Shown: positions 43,145-53,102, numbered from the stretch's first letter. The stretch is DNA of 64,000 nucleotides from Taklimakanibacter sp049323275 (GCA_049323275.1 JBMOOM010000030.1:62001-126000); one strand, 5' to 3'. Notes: generated from the letters alone by a model not told the origin. Made by a program: numbers and translations.

Positions 43145-44146
43145 ATGCCTGTAAATCTTCGTGGGCGCAGCGTTCTCAAGCTGCTCGACTTTTCTCCGGA
43201 CGAGATCCGCTTTCTCCTGCGGCTCTCCGCCTCGCTCAAGCAGGCCAAGTCTGGCGGCTACGAAGAACAGCGCCTCAAGGGAAAGAACATCGCCCTGATC
43301 TTCGAGAAGGATTCAACCCGCACTCGAACCGGCTTCGAGGTTGCTGCCTACGACCAGGGCGCGCATGTCACCTATCTCGGCCCGTCCGGAACACAGATCG
43401 GCAAGAAGGAATCGATGAAGGACACGGCGCGCGTGCTCGGCCGCATGTATGACGGCATCGAATATCGTGGCTTCGCGCAGGAACAGGCCGAAACGCTTGC
43501 CGCGCATGCCGGCGTACCGGTCTATAACGGCCTGACGGACGAGTCCCATCCGACCCAGATCCTCGCCGACTTCCTCACCATGCGCGAATACACACGCAAG
43601 CACCTCTCCCAACTCTCCTTCTGCTTCCTGGGCGATGCGGGCAACAACATGAGTAATTCGCTGCTTGCCGGCGCGGCGCTGATCGGCATGGACGTCCGGC
43701 TTGGAGCGCCCAAGGCCTGCTGGCCCGAACAGGCCCTGATCGACCGTTGCCGCGCCATCGCGCAGACGACCGGCGCAAGGATTGCCTTGACTGAAGACCC
43801 CGAGGAGGCGGCAAGAGACTGCGACTTCGTCTACACCGACGTCTGGGTGTCAATGGGCGAACCGGATTCGGTGTGGGCCGAGCGGATCGGACTGCTCACG
43901 CCTTACCGCGTGACCAGTGAGCTCATGCGCGCGACCGGCAACCCGCACGCCAAGTTCATGCATTGCCTGCCGGCTTTCCACAATCGCGAGACCGAGATCG
44001 GCGAGAAGATATTCCGGGAATACGGCATCGACTGCATGGAGGTGACGGAAGAGGTCTTCGAGTCGCAGGCTTCCGTGGTCTTCGATCAGGCGGAAAACCG
44101 CATGCACACCATCAAGGCAGTGCTTGTCGCCACATTGGGAGCCTGA
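43145..44146 (+). CDS. arcB: Ornithine carbamoyltransferase (copy 2, intact)
   Basis: 333 residues, full length. Carbamoyl phosphate loop DSTRTRTGFEV, DQGAHVTYLGPSGTQIGKKE, GLTDESHPTQILADFLTM, and the ornithine site MHCLPAFHNRET that copy 1 has lost. Catabolic direction: citrulline + Pi to ornithine + carbamoyl phosphate. This is the only complete arcB in the window. Confidence 0.94.
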   Translation: MPVNLRGRSVLKLLDFSPDEIRFLLRLSASLKQAKSGGYEEQRLKGKNIALIFEKDSTRTRTGFEVAAYDQGAHVTYLGPSGTQIGKKESMKDTARVLGRMYDGIEYRGFAQEQAETLAAHAGVPVYNGLTDESHPTQILADFLTMREYTRKHLSQLSFCFLGDAGNNMSNSLLAGAALIGMDVRLGAPKACWPEQALIDRCRAIAQTTGARIALTEDPEEAARDCDFVYTDVWVSMGEPDSVWAERIGLLTPYRVTSELMRATGNPHAKFMHCLPAFHNRETEIGEKIFREYGIDCMEVTEEVFESQASVVFDQAENRMHTIKAVLVATLGA

Positions 44147-44148
44147 CC

Positions 44149-45060
44149 ATGCGCGTCGTGGTCGCGCTTGGCGGCAACGCACTCCTGAAACGCGGCGAGC
44201 CGATGACCGCCGAGGTGCAGCGGGCCAATGTTCGCAGAGCGGCGGCGGCACTCGCCGACCTCGCCAAGGATTGCGACATCGTCGTGGCGCATGGAAGCGG
44301 GCCGCAGGTCGGCCTGCTCGCTCTTCAAGCGGCGGCGCTGAAAGATGTCCCGCCTTATCCGCTCGACGTCATCAGCGCCGAGAGCATCGGCATGATCGGC
44401 TACCTGGTCGAGCAGGAACTGGCCAATGCGCTTCCACACGGCACGCGGTTGGCGACGTTGCTAACCCATATCGAGGTCGACCCCGGCGATCCGGCGTTCG
44501 GCCGACCGGAAAAGCCCATCGGCCAAGTCTACGACGCGTCGCAGGCCGGCGCGGCGCGCGCCGCGCATAGCTGGCCGATGGTCGAGGAAGCGCCGGGGCG
44601 CTGGCGCCGAGTGGTGCCGTCACCCCTGCCGAAGCGCATCGTCCAGATCGACGTGATCCGCCTGCTCGTCGACGCTGGCGTGGTGACGATCTGCGTCGGC
44701 GGCGGCGGCATCCCTGTCGTCCGGGACGTCGGCAAAGCTTTACAGGGGGTCGAGGCCGTTATCGACAAGGATCGCGCCGCCGGACTGCTCGCCGAGGAAC
44801 TCGACGCCGACTCATTTCTGATGTTGACTGACGTCGATGCCGTCTATCTCAACTGGGGGACGCCCGACCAGAGGCCGATCGGGAAAGCCACTCCAGCCGA
44901 GCTCGCAGCCCGCCGATTTCCGCCCGGCTCCATGGGTCCGAAAGTCGAAGCCGCCTGCATCTTCGCATCTCGCCAGGGTCGCATCGCCGGCATCGGAAGA
45001 TTGGAGGACGCCCGCGCAATCCTGGTAGGCAGAGCGGGCACCATCATAACGACCGGCTAG
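44149..45060 (+). CDS. arcC: Carbamate kinase (copy 2)
   Basis: 303 residues from ATG 44149, 2 bp after arcB. Features: ALGGNALLKRGEPMTAEVQ, HGSGPQVGLLALQ, ESIGMIGYLVEQEL, ICVGGGGIPVV, KDRAAGLLAEEL and LTDVDAVYLNWG. Final ATP-forming step of the deiminase pathway. Last gene of yfcC-arcABC. Confidence 0.93.
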   Translation: MRVVVALGGNALLKRGEPMTAEVQRANVRRAAAALADLAKDCDIVVAHGSGPQVGLLALQAAALKDVPPYPLDVISAESIGMIGYLVEQELANALPHGTRLATLLTHIEVDPGDPAFGRPEKPIGQVYDASQAGAARAAHSWPMVEEAPGRWRRVVPSPLPKRIVQIDVIRLLVDAGVVTICVGGGGIPVVRDVGKALQGVEAVIDKDRAAGLLAEELDADSFLMLTDVDAVYLNWGTPDQRPIGKATPAELAARRFPPGSMGPKVEAACIFASRQGRIAGIGRLEDARAILVGRAGTIITTG

Positions 45061-45146
45061 CATGAACTGTCGGCCTTCAACGCCCGCCGGACCCGAACAG
45101 GGTGATCCACCGAAGCGCGCGCTGACCCTCGACCGAGTCTCGAAAC

Positions 45147-45160
45147 TTGACATGGGTTAA
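45147..45160. promoter_or_regulatory. FNR/FixK-type box variant, TTGACATGGGTTAA
   Basis: TTGAC-N4-GTTAA, 67 bp before the small Cys-rich gene that heads the ATPase unit. Confidence 0.55.
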
Positions 45161-45227
45161 AGAATGACCGGTTGCGGCCAGATACCCACATCGAGGATTT
45201 GACCATGAATTGACAGGAGCGCTTGCC

Positions 45228-45482
45228 ATGTCGGCGGAAACTTGCGCAGAAAAGACGCAGCCAACCAGGAGCGTCAACAAGAAGAAGTCGGGATGTGGCG
45301 GCCTCGGGACGGTCAAGAAGAGGACCGCGACGGCAGACGCCGCGCATGATTGCTGCCGCCACGACCATGCTGCTGACGCTTTCTCTTCGTCGACTGGCTC
45401 TACGTCCCCAGCCGTTCCCTCGGGAAGCGCTCCGTCCGCCGAGCAACCCGGCAAGCACGTTTGCAAGGGAGACAGCGAATGA
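45228..45482 (+). CDS. Small Cys/His-rich protein preceding the metal ATPase
   Basis: 84 residues from ATG 45228, with CAGGAG upstream. Cys residues at the start (SAETCAEK), GCGG, and a cluster DCCRHDH followed by a Ser/Pro linker and a final HVCKGD. Hydrophilic. Its TGA overlaps the ATPase ATG (ATGA), so the two are coupled. Probably a metal-binding accessory of the pump. Not a named family. Confidence 0.55.
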   Translation: MSAETCAEKTQPTRSVNKKKSGCGGLGTVKKRTATADAAHDCCRHDHAADAFSSSTGSTSPAVPSGSAPSAEQPGKHVCKGDSE

Positions 45483-47914
45483 AGTCAACCACACTCGATG
45501 TGGGCGGCATGGTCTCCATGCTCGACTATCAGTGCGTCGAGAAGCAATTGCGCCAACTCCGCGGAATCCATCAGGCAGGGAGCAACCCCGCCTCGAACAG
45601 CGTCTCCGTAGAGTACGACGAAACGAAGATTTCCGTTCCGGAGATCAAGAAGAAAATCAGGGAATGCGGCTTCCACTGCGCGGGCGAGGTGGTCCCGAAC
45701 CATCTCTCGCATGCGCACGCCGGTCATCAGCATGGCCACCAGCCGACCGTCGCGCCGAGCCCCTCCTCCGAGCCGCCTGCCAAGGCGGGACACGCCGGCC
45801 ACGGAGCCCCGACCAGCTCGGGCCATGCAATGACGCCGGCGAAGACTTCGTCCTCGATGCCCATGTCGCACGACATGGCCCACGAGATGGGCCACGCCGC
45901 CGGGATAGATATGCAGGCCATGGTGCGCGACATGCGCAACCGCTTCTGGATCAGCCTCGTCTTCTCAGTCCCCATCTTCATCTATTCCCCGATGGGCGAG
46001 ATGTTCGCACCGCCAGCGCCGCCCTTCGGCCTGCGGCTCGAGGTGTGGCTGTTCATCCTCGCCAGCGCGGCGATCCTCTATCCGGTCTGGCCTTTTCTCG
46101 TCGCCGCCATCCGAGCCTTGCGCAACGGCGTCCTCAACATGGCCGTCCTGGTGTTGCTCAGCGTCGGCACTGGATACCTCTTCAGCGTCGGCGCGACCTT
46201 TCTTTTCGAAGGGCAGCAATTCTACGAAGCGTCTGCTGTACTGCTAGTCTTCATCCTGCTCGGCCATTGGCTTGAGATGCGGGCACGCGCAGGCGCGTCC
46301 GAGGCCATCCGCGCCCTGCTTGACCTGGCTCCCCCAAAGGCAATGGTGCTTCGCGACGGGCGTGAGGTTGAAGTCCCCACAGCCGACGTGCTCGTCGGCG
46401 ATACCATCGTCATCCGTCCCGGAAACAAAATCCCCGTCGATGGAACGGTGCTGGAAGGCGCGTCGCAAGTCGATGAATCGATGCTCACGGGTGAATCGAT
46501 GCCGGTCGGCAAGAAGCCGGGCGACACGATCATCGGTGCGACGATCAACAAGAGCGGCACGTTCCGCTACACCGCAACCAAGGTCGGCGCGGATACCGCC
46601 CTGGCCCAGATCGTGAAGCTCGTCCAGGAAGCACAAAACTCGAAAGCGCCGGCGCAGTTGCTTGCCGATCGTGCGTCGCAATGGCTCGTCCTCATCGCCA
46701 TCGTCATCGGGCTGGCGACCTTCGCGGTCTGGTTCTTCTGGCTCGGTCAGCCGCTGCTGTTCGCCTTGACGTTGACGATCACGGTGTTCGTCATAGCTTG
46801 CCCTGACGCACTTGGGCTTGCGACCCCGATGGCGGTGATGGTCGGCACCGGCCTTGGCGCGATGAACGGCATTCTGTTCAAGAACGCCGCCGCGCTGGAA
46901 GAAGCGACCAAGCTCGACGTCATCATCTTCGACAAGACCGGCACATTGACCATGGGTCAGCCGGAAGTCGTCGACGTCGTCACCGCAAGAGACATAACCG
47001 TCGACCATGTGCTGTCGACTGCCGCCGCCGTCGAGCAAGGCTCCGATCATCCTCTGGCCCAGGCGATCCTTCGGCGGGCGCGGGACCTAGCCGTCCCCGT
47101 CCAGACCGGTTTTGAGAACCTTGAGGGGATGGGCGCCCACGCTCAGATCGATGGAGATCCAGTATTTCTCGGCAACCGCCGGCTGATGGATGCCCAGAAG
47201 CTTGAGCTTGAGTTGCTCACTGCCGAAGCCCAGCGGCTGCAGGGCGCCGGCCGCACCGTCGTCCATGTCGCACGCGCCGGAAAGGTCATCGGGCTCATTG
47301 CAATTGCTGACGCGCCACGTCCAACGGCGGCCGCCACCGTCGCAAAGCTGCGCGAGCGCGGGGTCCAGGTCGCGATGCTGACCGGAGATAACGCCGGCAC
47401 CGCCCAGCGCATAGCTGGCGACCTCGGTCTGGATATGGTTCTTGCCGATGTGCTGCCCGGCCAGAAGGCCGCCAAGATCAAGGAACTCCAGGTCCAAGGC
47501 AAAAGAGTCGGAATGGTCGGCGATGGCGTCAACGACGCACCGGCCTTGATTCAGGCCGATGTCGGATTTGCCATCGGCGCAGGAACCGATGTCGCCATCG
47601 AGAGCGCCGACGTCGTCCTGATGAAGAGCGATCCGTATGACGTTGTCGGCGCCGTCGAACTTTCCCGCGCCACGCTTCGCAAGATGCATCAGAACCTCTG
47701 GTGGGCGGTCGCTTACAACGTCATAGCGTTTCCGCTCGCCGCTGGCGTTCTCTATCCCGTCCTGCTCAGCCCGGAGATCGCCGCCCTGGCCATGTCCGGG
47801 AGCTCGGCGATCGTTGCGGTCAATGCGCTTATGCTGAAGCGTACCCGGCTGGCGGGAATCACACGGCATCGTACGACCGATCCGGCGATCCAGCCTGTCG
47901 CCGCTTCGGCATGA
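45479..47914 (+). CDS. P1B-type heavy-metal (probably copper) ATPase with CPD motif
   Basis: 811 residues. The N-terminal HMA-like domain (LDVGGMVSMLDYQCVEKQLR) has no CxxC metal site. A His/Met-rich linker follows (HLSHAHAGHQHGHQP, then MSHDMAHEMGH). The core is a P1B pump: GEMFAPPAPP before the first helices, TGES, membrane motif IACPDALGLATP at 441-443 (CPD rather than CPC or CPH), phosphorylation site DKTGTLT at 485, the HP pair in SDHPLAQAI, and GDGVNDAPAL. The ATP-driven pump exports the metal from the cytoplasm. It overlaps both neighbours by 4 bases, so small protein, ATPase and MFS exporter form one coupled unit. Confidence 0.9.
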   Translation: MKSTTLDVGGMVSMLDYQCVEKQLRQLRGIHQAGSNPASNSVSVEYDETKISVPEIKKKIRECGFHCAGEVVPNHLSHAHAGHQHGHQPTVAPSPSSEPPAKAGHAGHGAPTSSGHAMTPAKTSSSMPMSHDMAHEMGHAAGIDMQAMVRDMRNRFWISLVFSVPIFIYSPMGEMFAPPAPPFGLRLEVWLFILASAAILYPVWPFLVAAIRALRNGVLNMAVLVLLSVGTGYLFSVGATFLFEGQQFYEASAVLLVFILLGHWLEMRARAGASEAIRALLDLAPPKAMVLRDGREVEVPTADVLVGDTIVIRPGNKIPVDGTVLEGASQVDESMLTGESMPVGKKPGDTIIGATINKSGTFRYTATKVGADTALAQIVKLVQEAQNSKAPAQLLADRASQWLVLIAIVIGLATFAVWFFWLGQPLLFALTLTITVFVIACPDALGLATPMAVMVGTGLGAMNGILFKNAAALEEATKLDVIIFDKTGTLTMGQPEVVDVVTARDITVDHVLSTAAAVEQGSDHPLAQAILRRARDLAVPVQTGFENLEGMGAHAQIDGDPVFLGNRRLMDAQKLELELLTAEAQRLQGAGRTVVHVARAGKVIGLIAIADAPRPTAAATVAKLRERGVQVAMLTGDNAGTAQRIAGDLGLDMVLADVLPGQKAAKIKELQVQGKRVGMVGDGVNDAPALIQADVGFAIGAGTDVAIESADVVLMKSDPYDVVGAVELSRATLRKMHQNLWWAVAYNVIAFPLAAGVLYPVLLSPEIAALAMSGSSAIVAVNALMLKRTRLAGITRHRTTDPAIQPVAASA

Positions 47915-49152
47915 TGACGGCTCTCGAGCCGCCAGCACTGGGCTGGGGTTCGCTCGCGGCCATACTTGCTGCGATGTTCGCCATTTCGGTGGGATATGGG
48001 GTCGTCCTGCCGATCCTACCCTTCCTCATAGAACGGCTCGCCGGACCGCTCGAACCGGCGAGGCTTGCATCGCACACCGGGCTGCTGACCGGAACCTATA
48101 TCCTTGCCATCTTTGTTTTCGCCCCCCTCTGGGGCGCGCTCTCCGATCGCTGGGGACGCAAGCCCGTCATTCTGCTGGGACTCGCCGGCTTCGCGGCGAC
48201 CGTCGCGTTGTTGGCGATAGCCCAGAGCCTGACGATGCTCTACGTCGGCCGGCTTCTGTCCGGCCTGTTCGCGGCCGCCGTCACACCAGCCGCGTACGCG
48301 CTTATCGGTGACCACGCTCCTTCCAAGGAATGGCGAGCCCACCGCTTCGCCTTGATCAACATTGCCGGAACCGCCGGCTTCTTCATCGGCCCGCTGCTCG
48401 GCGGACTCGCGGTCCGCCTCTCCGGCGGTATGTTCGGCGTCGCGCCGGATGAGGCGTTTTCCACGCCCTTCCTGGCGGCGACAGGCCTGGCCGCTGCCGC
48501 CGCACTTCTCGTCTTTCTCGTAGTCCCCGGCCAAGTGAAGCGTGACGTCGAAAATGGGCCAGCCGAAGCAAACCAGGTTGAACGCAGTGCCGCCCTGCGC
48601 CTGCTGGCCATTGCGTTCGTTACGGCGCTTGCCATCGGATCCTTCGAGGTCGGACTCTCGTTGCAAGGCAAGAGTCTTGGCCTCGACGCTGCGCATATCG
48701 GCGCGATGTTCGCCGAATGCAGTCTCGTCATGGCCGTTGTCCAGGCAGTCATCTTTTCACCGCTCATAAAGCCCGAGCTGACGCGCTGGTTCATCGCGCC
48801 GGGCCTCGCAATACTCTCCGTCGGTCTCATCGTTGTGCCGCTTGCCAGCGCTTCGCTCACGATGACGGTCGCCGTTGCTCTGGTTGCGGCTAGCGCCGGC
48901 ATGCTGTCGCCGGTCGCTACCTACTGGGCCTCGCTGAGCATGGGTGCAAGCCAGGGCGCTACCCTCGGTCGCATGACCGCATCGGCGAGCCTTGGCCAGG
49001 CAATCGGATCAGCCGTCGGCGGACTGCTGTTCGATGTGCCGTTCCTGCCGGCCGCCGGTTTTTTCCTCGCGGCACTCGTCGTCTTCGCAACTTTTCTGAT
49101 CAGCTTCCCCCTGCCGCATCATCTTGTGCCGCGCGGCGAAGAGGTGAAGTAG
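47911..49152 (+). CDS. MFS efflux transporter, TetA-like
   Basis: 413 residues from ATG 47911, overlapping the ATPase stop. Twelve helices. The MFS motif A loop reads GALSDRWGRKPVILLG, and motif C-like segments fit the drug:H+ antiporter-1 branch (YVGRLLSGLFAAAVTPAAYA, IGPLLGGLAVRLSGG). Substrate unknown. Operon partner of a metal ATPase, so metal or metal-complex export is possible. Converges on the ABC exporter operon. Confidence 0.85.
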   Translation: MMTALEPPALGWGSLAAILAAMFAISVGYGVVLPILPFLIERLAGPLEPARLASHTGLLTGTYILAIFVFAPLWGALSDRWGRKPVILLGLAGFAATVALLAIAQSLTMLYVGRLLSGLFAAAVTPAAYALIGDHAPSKEWRAHRFALINIAGTAGFFIGPLLGGLAVRLSGGMFGVAPDEAFSTPFLAATGLAAAAALLVFLVVPGQVKRDVENGPAEANQVERSAALRLLAIAFVTALAIGSFEVGLSLQGKSLGLDAAHIGAMFAECSLVMAVVQAVIFSPLIKPELTRWFIAPGLAILSVGLIVVPLASASLTMTVAVALVAASAGMLSPVATYWASLSMGASQGATLGRMTASASLGQAIGSAVGGLLFDVPFLPAAGFFLAALVVFATFLISFPLPHHLVPRGEEVK

Positions 49153-49227
49153 GCCGACACGGCATCGGCCCCGTTCCCGATGTTCACGTCCCCGCAGCAC
49201 CGCACGAAAATAGCATCCCTATGATTG

Positions 49228-50346
49228 CTACGCGAGCATCGCCTTGAAGCGAAACAGCGCGATGGCGACAAAGGTGACGCCGAGGCCGACCATCGTCAGA
49301 AGATCGGGCCAGACCACCTCGACATCAGCTCCGCGGTACAGCACCGATTGCGCGAAACGGACATAGTGGGTCGAGGGTGAGAGGTCCATGACGAGTTGTA
49401 GGAACCTCGGCATGCTTTCGAACGGCGTGAAGGATCCGGACAACAGGAACATCAATACGAACACCGGAATAGACAACAGCGCAAACTGTGGCATCGAGTT
49501 TGCGACCGTCGCCAGCATGATGCCGAGCGACGTGACCGCGAAGAGGTAGATTGCCGTTCCCGCCAGGAACAGCTCGACAGAGCCTACGATAGATGCACCC
49601 AGCACGACCGCCACGACAACATGAAGGGAGAACGCTGCAGCGAGAAGAATCACGAATCCGTTCGCCCACACTTTGGCGGCGACGATCTCGCTCGCTCTCA
49701 CCGGCATGACCAGGAGATGCTCGATCGTGCCGTGCTCCCGCTCCCGCATCACCGCGGCCCCGACGAGAATAATGGCGAGGATAGTGACGTTGTTGATGAC
49801 GCCCATGCTCGCCGTAAAGCTGATTGCTTCGAGATTGGGGTTGAACATGGCGCGGATCACGGGCGTTACGGCAAGCACCGTCGTCTCCGAACTCAACTTG
49901 AGGAAACTCGCCGTTTCCCGAGCAATGATCTCCTCAATATAGGCCGTGCCGGCGCCGGCCTGCGAAATGCCGGTCGCGTCGACATTGACCTGTATGGTCG
50001 GCGCGCGGCCGGCTAGGAGGTCGGCTTCGAGCCCAGGCGGAATGTCCAGAATGAACGCGAACGCGCCCTTGTCCATCAACGCATCGAGCTGCGACCGATC
50101 GATCTCGACCGGAGCGCGGAAATATGGCGGCTGCAACGCGTCCTTGATCCGGCCCGACAAAGTCGAGCGATCGCCGTCGATGACGGCTACCCTTGCACCG
50201 TTGACATCCGTCCGCATCGCCGTGGCTTCGGAATAGACGGCGAATGTGAAAACGTAGACGATGAGGACGACCATCACGACGTCGCGTGAGAGGCTCGCGA
50301 ATTCCTTGATGCCGAGACGGAAGGCGTTTTCCATCCACCGTCGCAT
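49228..50346 (-). CDS. ABC-2 type permease (YhhJ-like)
   Basis: 372 residues: one N-terminal helix (VVMVVLIVYVFTFAVYSEAT), a large periplasmic domain (VDATGISQAGAGTAYIEEII) and five C-terminal helices with the ABC-2 signature (MREREHGTIEHLLVMPVRAS). Third gene of the HlyD-ABC-permease exporter. Its start lies 2 bp after the preceding gene stops. Confidence 0.87.
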   Translation of the reverse strand: MRRWMENAFRLGIKEFASLSRDVVMVVLIVYVFTFAVYSEATAMRTDVNGARVAVIDGDRSTLSGRIKDALQPPYFRAPVEIDRSQLDALMDKGAFAFILDIPPGLEADLLAGRAPTIQVNVDATGISQAGAGTAYIEEIIARETASFLKLSSETTVLAVTPVIRAMFNPNLEAISFTASMGVINNVTILAIILVGAAVMREREHGTIEHLLVMPVRASEIVAAKVWANGFVILLAAAFSLHVVVAVVLGASIVGSVELFLAGTAIYLFAVTSLGIMLATVANSMPQFALLSIPVFVLMFLLSGSFTPFESMPRFLQLVMDLSPSTHYVRFAQSVLYRGADVEVVWPDLLTMVGLGVTFVAIALFRFKAMLA

Positions 50347-50348
50347 CG

Positions 50349-53102
50349 CTAGATTCCCTGCTTGCGGATCAAGAGCCTGGCAGCCAGCAGGAACGCCAGC
50401 GCAAAGCCGAGCAGCACAACGATTTCGCCGATGAACGCCCTCGCATCGAGACCTTTCGCGAAAACCCCGAGACTGACCGTCTGAAACCAGAGAGCGGGGA
50501 ACGACAGGCCCATGATCCGGCCGGGCCCCTCAAGAGAAGAGGCCGGGACCAGAAAGCCGGAATAGTGGGCCGCCGTCATCGCCGTCAGGATAGCAGTACC
50601 GAAGATCGCGGCGACCTGGGTCGACACGAACGCCGACACCAGGAGGCCAAAGGCGGTGGCGGCGAATACATAAACGAGGGCCGCCATTGAAAGGGCAAGC
50701 AACGATCCTTTCGGCGCCACGCCGAGAACCGCACCGGCGAAAAGAAGCAGACTGACGTAGCTCAAAGCACCGATCGCGACATAGGGAAGCTGCTTGCCAA
50801 GCAGATACTCACCCACGGTCGCCGGCGACGCATAGACGTTTGCGATCGAGCCCATCTCCTTCTCGCGCACGACGCCGAGCGCTGTCAGCATGGCCGGAAA
50901 GATGATCAGCAGCAGCATCATCGATCCGGGCGTGATCGCAAAGACGCTGCGAAAATCCTGATTGTAGCGGAACCGAGGCTCGACCGTCACCGCGGCGGCC
51001 ACAGGGCCGCTTGTCCCGCCCGCCTGCCGTGCAAGTCCTGCGGCGTAGCTCTGCACCGCGCCGAGGATATAGGCGCGCGCCGTTTCGGCCGGAAACGTAT
51101 TGCCTCCGTCGACCCAGAATCCGACTTCAGGATGTCGACCCTGCAGCAGGTCGCGCCCGAAACCGGGTGGAATATCGACGGCAAACGTCAGCTCGCCAGA
51201 ACGCAGGCGGCGATCAACCTCGAATTCGTCATTCAGCCGTGATTGCTCGACAAAGTACCGAGAGCTGGAGAACTGGTCGAGAAGCAAGCGGCTTTCCAGC
51301 GATTGATCGCGGTCCAGCACAGCGTAACGCAAACCCTCGATGTCGAACGAGATGCCGTACCCGAAGGCGGCCATCAGAAGGAGAGGCCCGAGCATGGCAA
51401 ACGCCAATCGAGTACGGTCCCGGGTTACCTCCAGGGCTTCACGTCGTGCGAATGTCCACATGCGCGTAAGAGACACCAGCAGCGATCTGCGTGGCATCAA
51501 AGTGGGGCGCTCGCGTTGCAACGGAGAGGGCTCTGCGAATTGCCTCGCATCAGTGCCGTGGCCCGTCGTGGCCCCATCCTCCAGGTAGGCGATGAAGGCG
51601 TCTTCGAGGCTACCCGCGCCACGCTTGACCTGAAGATCGCGCGGCGCGCCAACGGCAAGCACCCGACCTGCATGCATCAGAGAGACGCGATCGCAGCGCT
51701 CGGCCTCGTTCATGAAGTGCGTCGAGATGAAGATGGTCACTCCGTCGCGACGCGACATCTCCATCAGAAGGCTCCAGAAGCGGTCGCGCGCCGCCGGATC
51801 GACGCCGGAGGTCGGCTCGTCCAGAATGAGGATGTCCGGCCGATGCAGGCACGCCGCCGCCAATTGAAGCCGCTGGCGCATTCCCGATGGCAATGCGTCA
51901 GGCAGCGTCTCCGCTACGTCAGCCAGCTCAAATCGCGACAGGGCTTGCCCGATGCGCTCATCAAGATCCTTACCGCGGATGCCGAAGAGCCGCCCGTGCA
52001 GCTCGAGATTGCCGCGTACCGAAAGTTCTTCGTAGAGCGAGAATGATTGCGATACATAGCCGATCCGCCTCCTGGTCGTGATGTCGCGTGCATCCACCGG
52101 CCTTCCCAGGAGCTGCGCGTGCCCTTCCGTCGCAGGCAGCAGACCGGTGAGCATCTTCATCGTGGTTGTCTTGCCGCAACCATTGGAGCCGAGGAATCCA
52201 AAGATCTCGCCCCGTTCGATCCGGAAACTCACATGGTCGACCGCGGTGAAGTCACCGAAGCGCATTGTAAGGCCTTCGGCCACGATGGCCGGCGGCCCCC
52301 CGTCCCGCTCAAGACGCGGGAATGACGGCATCGCGCGCGCGCCGCGACGGTCCGGGCGCTGCAGCTCGATATAGGCCTGCTCGAGCGTGTCGGACCCGGT
52401 TCGCGCAAGGAGGTCCGACTTAGTGCCGTCGGCAATGATCGCGCCGTCATCCATCGCCACGATGCGATCGAAGTCGCTCGCTTCCTCCATGTAGGCTGTC
52501 GCCACGATCACCGTCATGGCAGGCCGCTCGGCCTGGATCCGCGCAATCAACGTCCAGAACTGGCGGCGCGACAGTGGGTCCACCCCCGTCGTCGGTTCAT
52601 CGAGGACGAGTAAGTCAGGATCATGCACGAGAGCGCAGCACAACCCAAGCTTCTGCTTCATCCCGCCGGACAACTTGCCCGCCGGCCGGCCGGCAAAGGG
52701 CGCCAAGCCAGTCACCTGCAAGAGTCGTTCGATGCGCTGGCGCCGGTATTCCTCCGGCTGGCTGTAGAGCCGCGCGAAGAAGTCGATGTTCTCGATCACG
52801 GAAAGGGTCGGATACAAGTTGCGCCCAAGGCCCTGCGGCATATAGGCGATCCTGGGCGCAGCCGCGCTGCGGTGCGAGGCCGAGGCCATGTCACCGCCCA
52901 GGACGTTCACCAAACCACGCTGGATACGGCGCACGCCTGCAATCAGCCCAAGCAGCGTTGACTTGCCGACCCCATCGGGACCGACGACGGCAAGGTTGGA
53001 GCCAGACAGAATTGAAAGACCGAGATCGCGGAGCGCGATCGACTTTCCGTAGGCATGATGAACGCCCGTCAGGCTGACGGCCGATTCGGACTCAGCCTCC
53101 AT
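50349..53102 (-). CDS. RbbA/YhiH-like ABC protein: two ATPase domains plus permease
   Basis: 917 residues from ATG 53102, overlapping the hlyD end by 11 bases. NBD1: Walker A GPDGVGKSTLL, signature KLSGGMKQKLGL, LLVLDEPTTGVDPL. NBD2: GSNGCGKTTTMKML, SGMRQRLQLAAA, ILILDEPTSGVDPA. The C-terminal third is an ABC-2 membrane domain (RTRLAFAMLGPLLLMAAFGY, VVREKEMGSIANVYASPATV). The layout matches RbbA/YhiH of the E. coli yhiI-yhiH-yhhJ set. Together with the neighbours it is an exporter of unknown substrate. Confidence 0.9.
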   Translation of the reverse strand: MEAESESAVSLTGVHHAYGKSIALRDLGLSILSGSNLAVVGPDGVGKSTLLGLIAGVRRIQRGLVNVLGGDMASASHRSAAAPRIAYMPQGLGRNLYPTLSVIENIDFFARLYSQPEEYRRQRIERLLQVTGLAPFAGRPAGKLSGGMKQKLGLCCALVHDPDLLVLDEPTTGVDPLSRRQFWTLIARIQAERPAMTVIVATAYMEEASDFDRIVAMDDGAIIADGTKSDLLARTGSDTLEQAYIELQRPDRRGARAMPSFPRLERDGGPPAIVAEGLTMRFGDFTAVDHVSFRIERGEIFGFLGSNGCGKTTTMKMLTGLLPATEGHAQLLGRPVDARDITTRRRIGYVSQSFSLYEELSVRGNLELHGRLFGIRGKDLDERIGQALSRFELADVAETLPDALPSGMRQRLQLAAACLHRPDILILDEPTSGVDPAARDRFWSLLMEMSRRDGVTIFISTHFMNEAERCDRVSLMHAGRVLAVGAPRDLQVKRGAGSLEDAFIAYLEDGATTGHGTDARQFAEPSPLQRERPTLMPRRSLLVSLTRMWTFARREALEVTRDRTRLAFAMLGPLLLMAAFGYGISFDIEGLRYAVLDRDQSLESRLLLDQFSSSRYFVEQSRLNDEFEVDRRLRSGELTFAVDIPPGFGRDLLQGRHPEVGFWVDGGNTFPAETARAYILGAVQSYAAGLARQAGGTSGPVAAAVTVEPRFRYNQDFRSVFAITPGSMMLLLIIFPAMLTALGVVREKEMGSIANVYASPATVGEYLLGKQLPYVAIGALSYVSLLLFAGAVLGVAPKGSLLALSMAALVYVFAATAFGLLVSAFVSTQVAAIFGTAILTAMTAAHYSGFLVPASSLEGPGRIMGLSFPALWFQTVSLGVFAKGLDARAFIGEIVVLLGFALAFLLAARLLIRKQGI

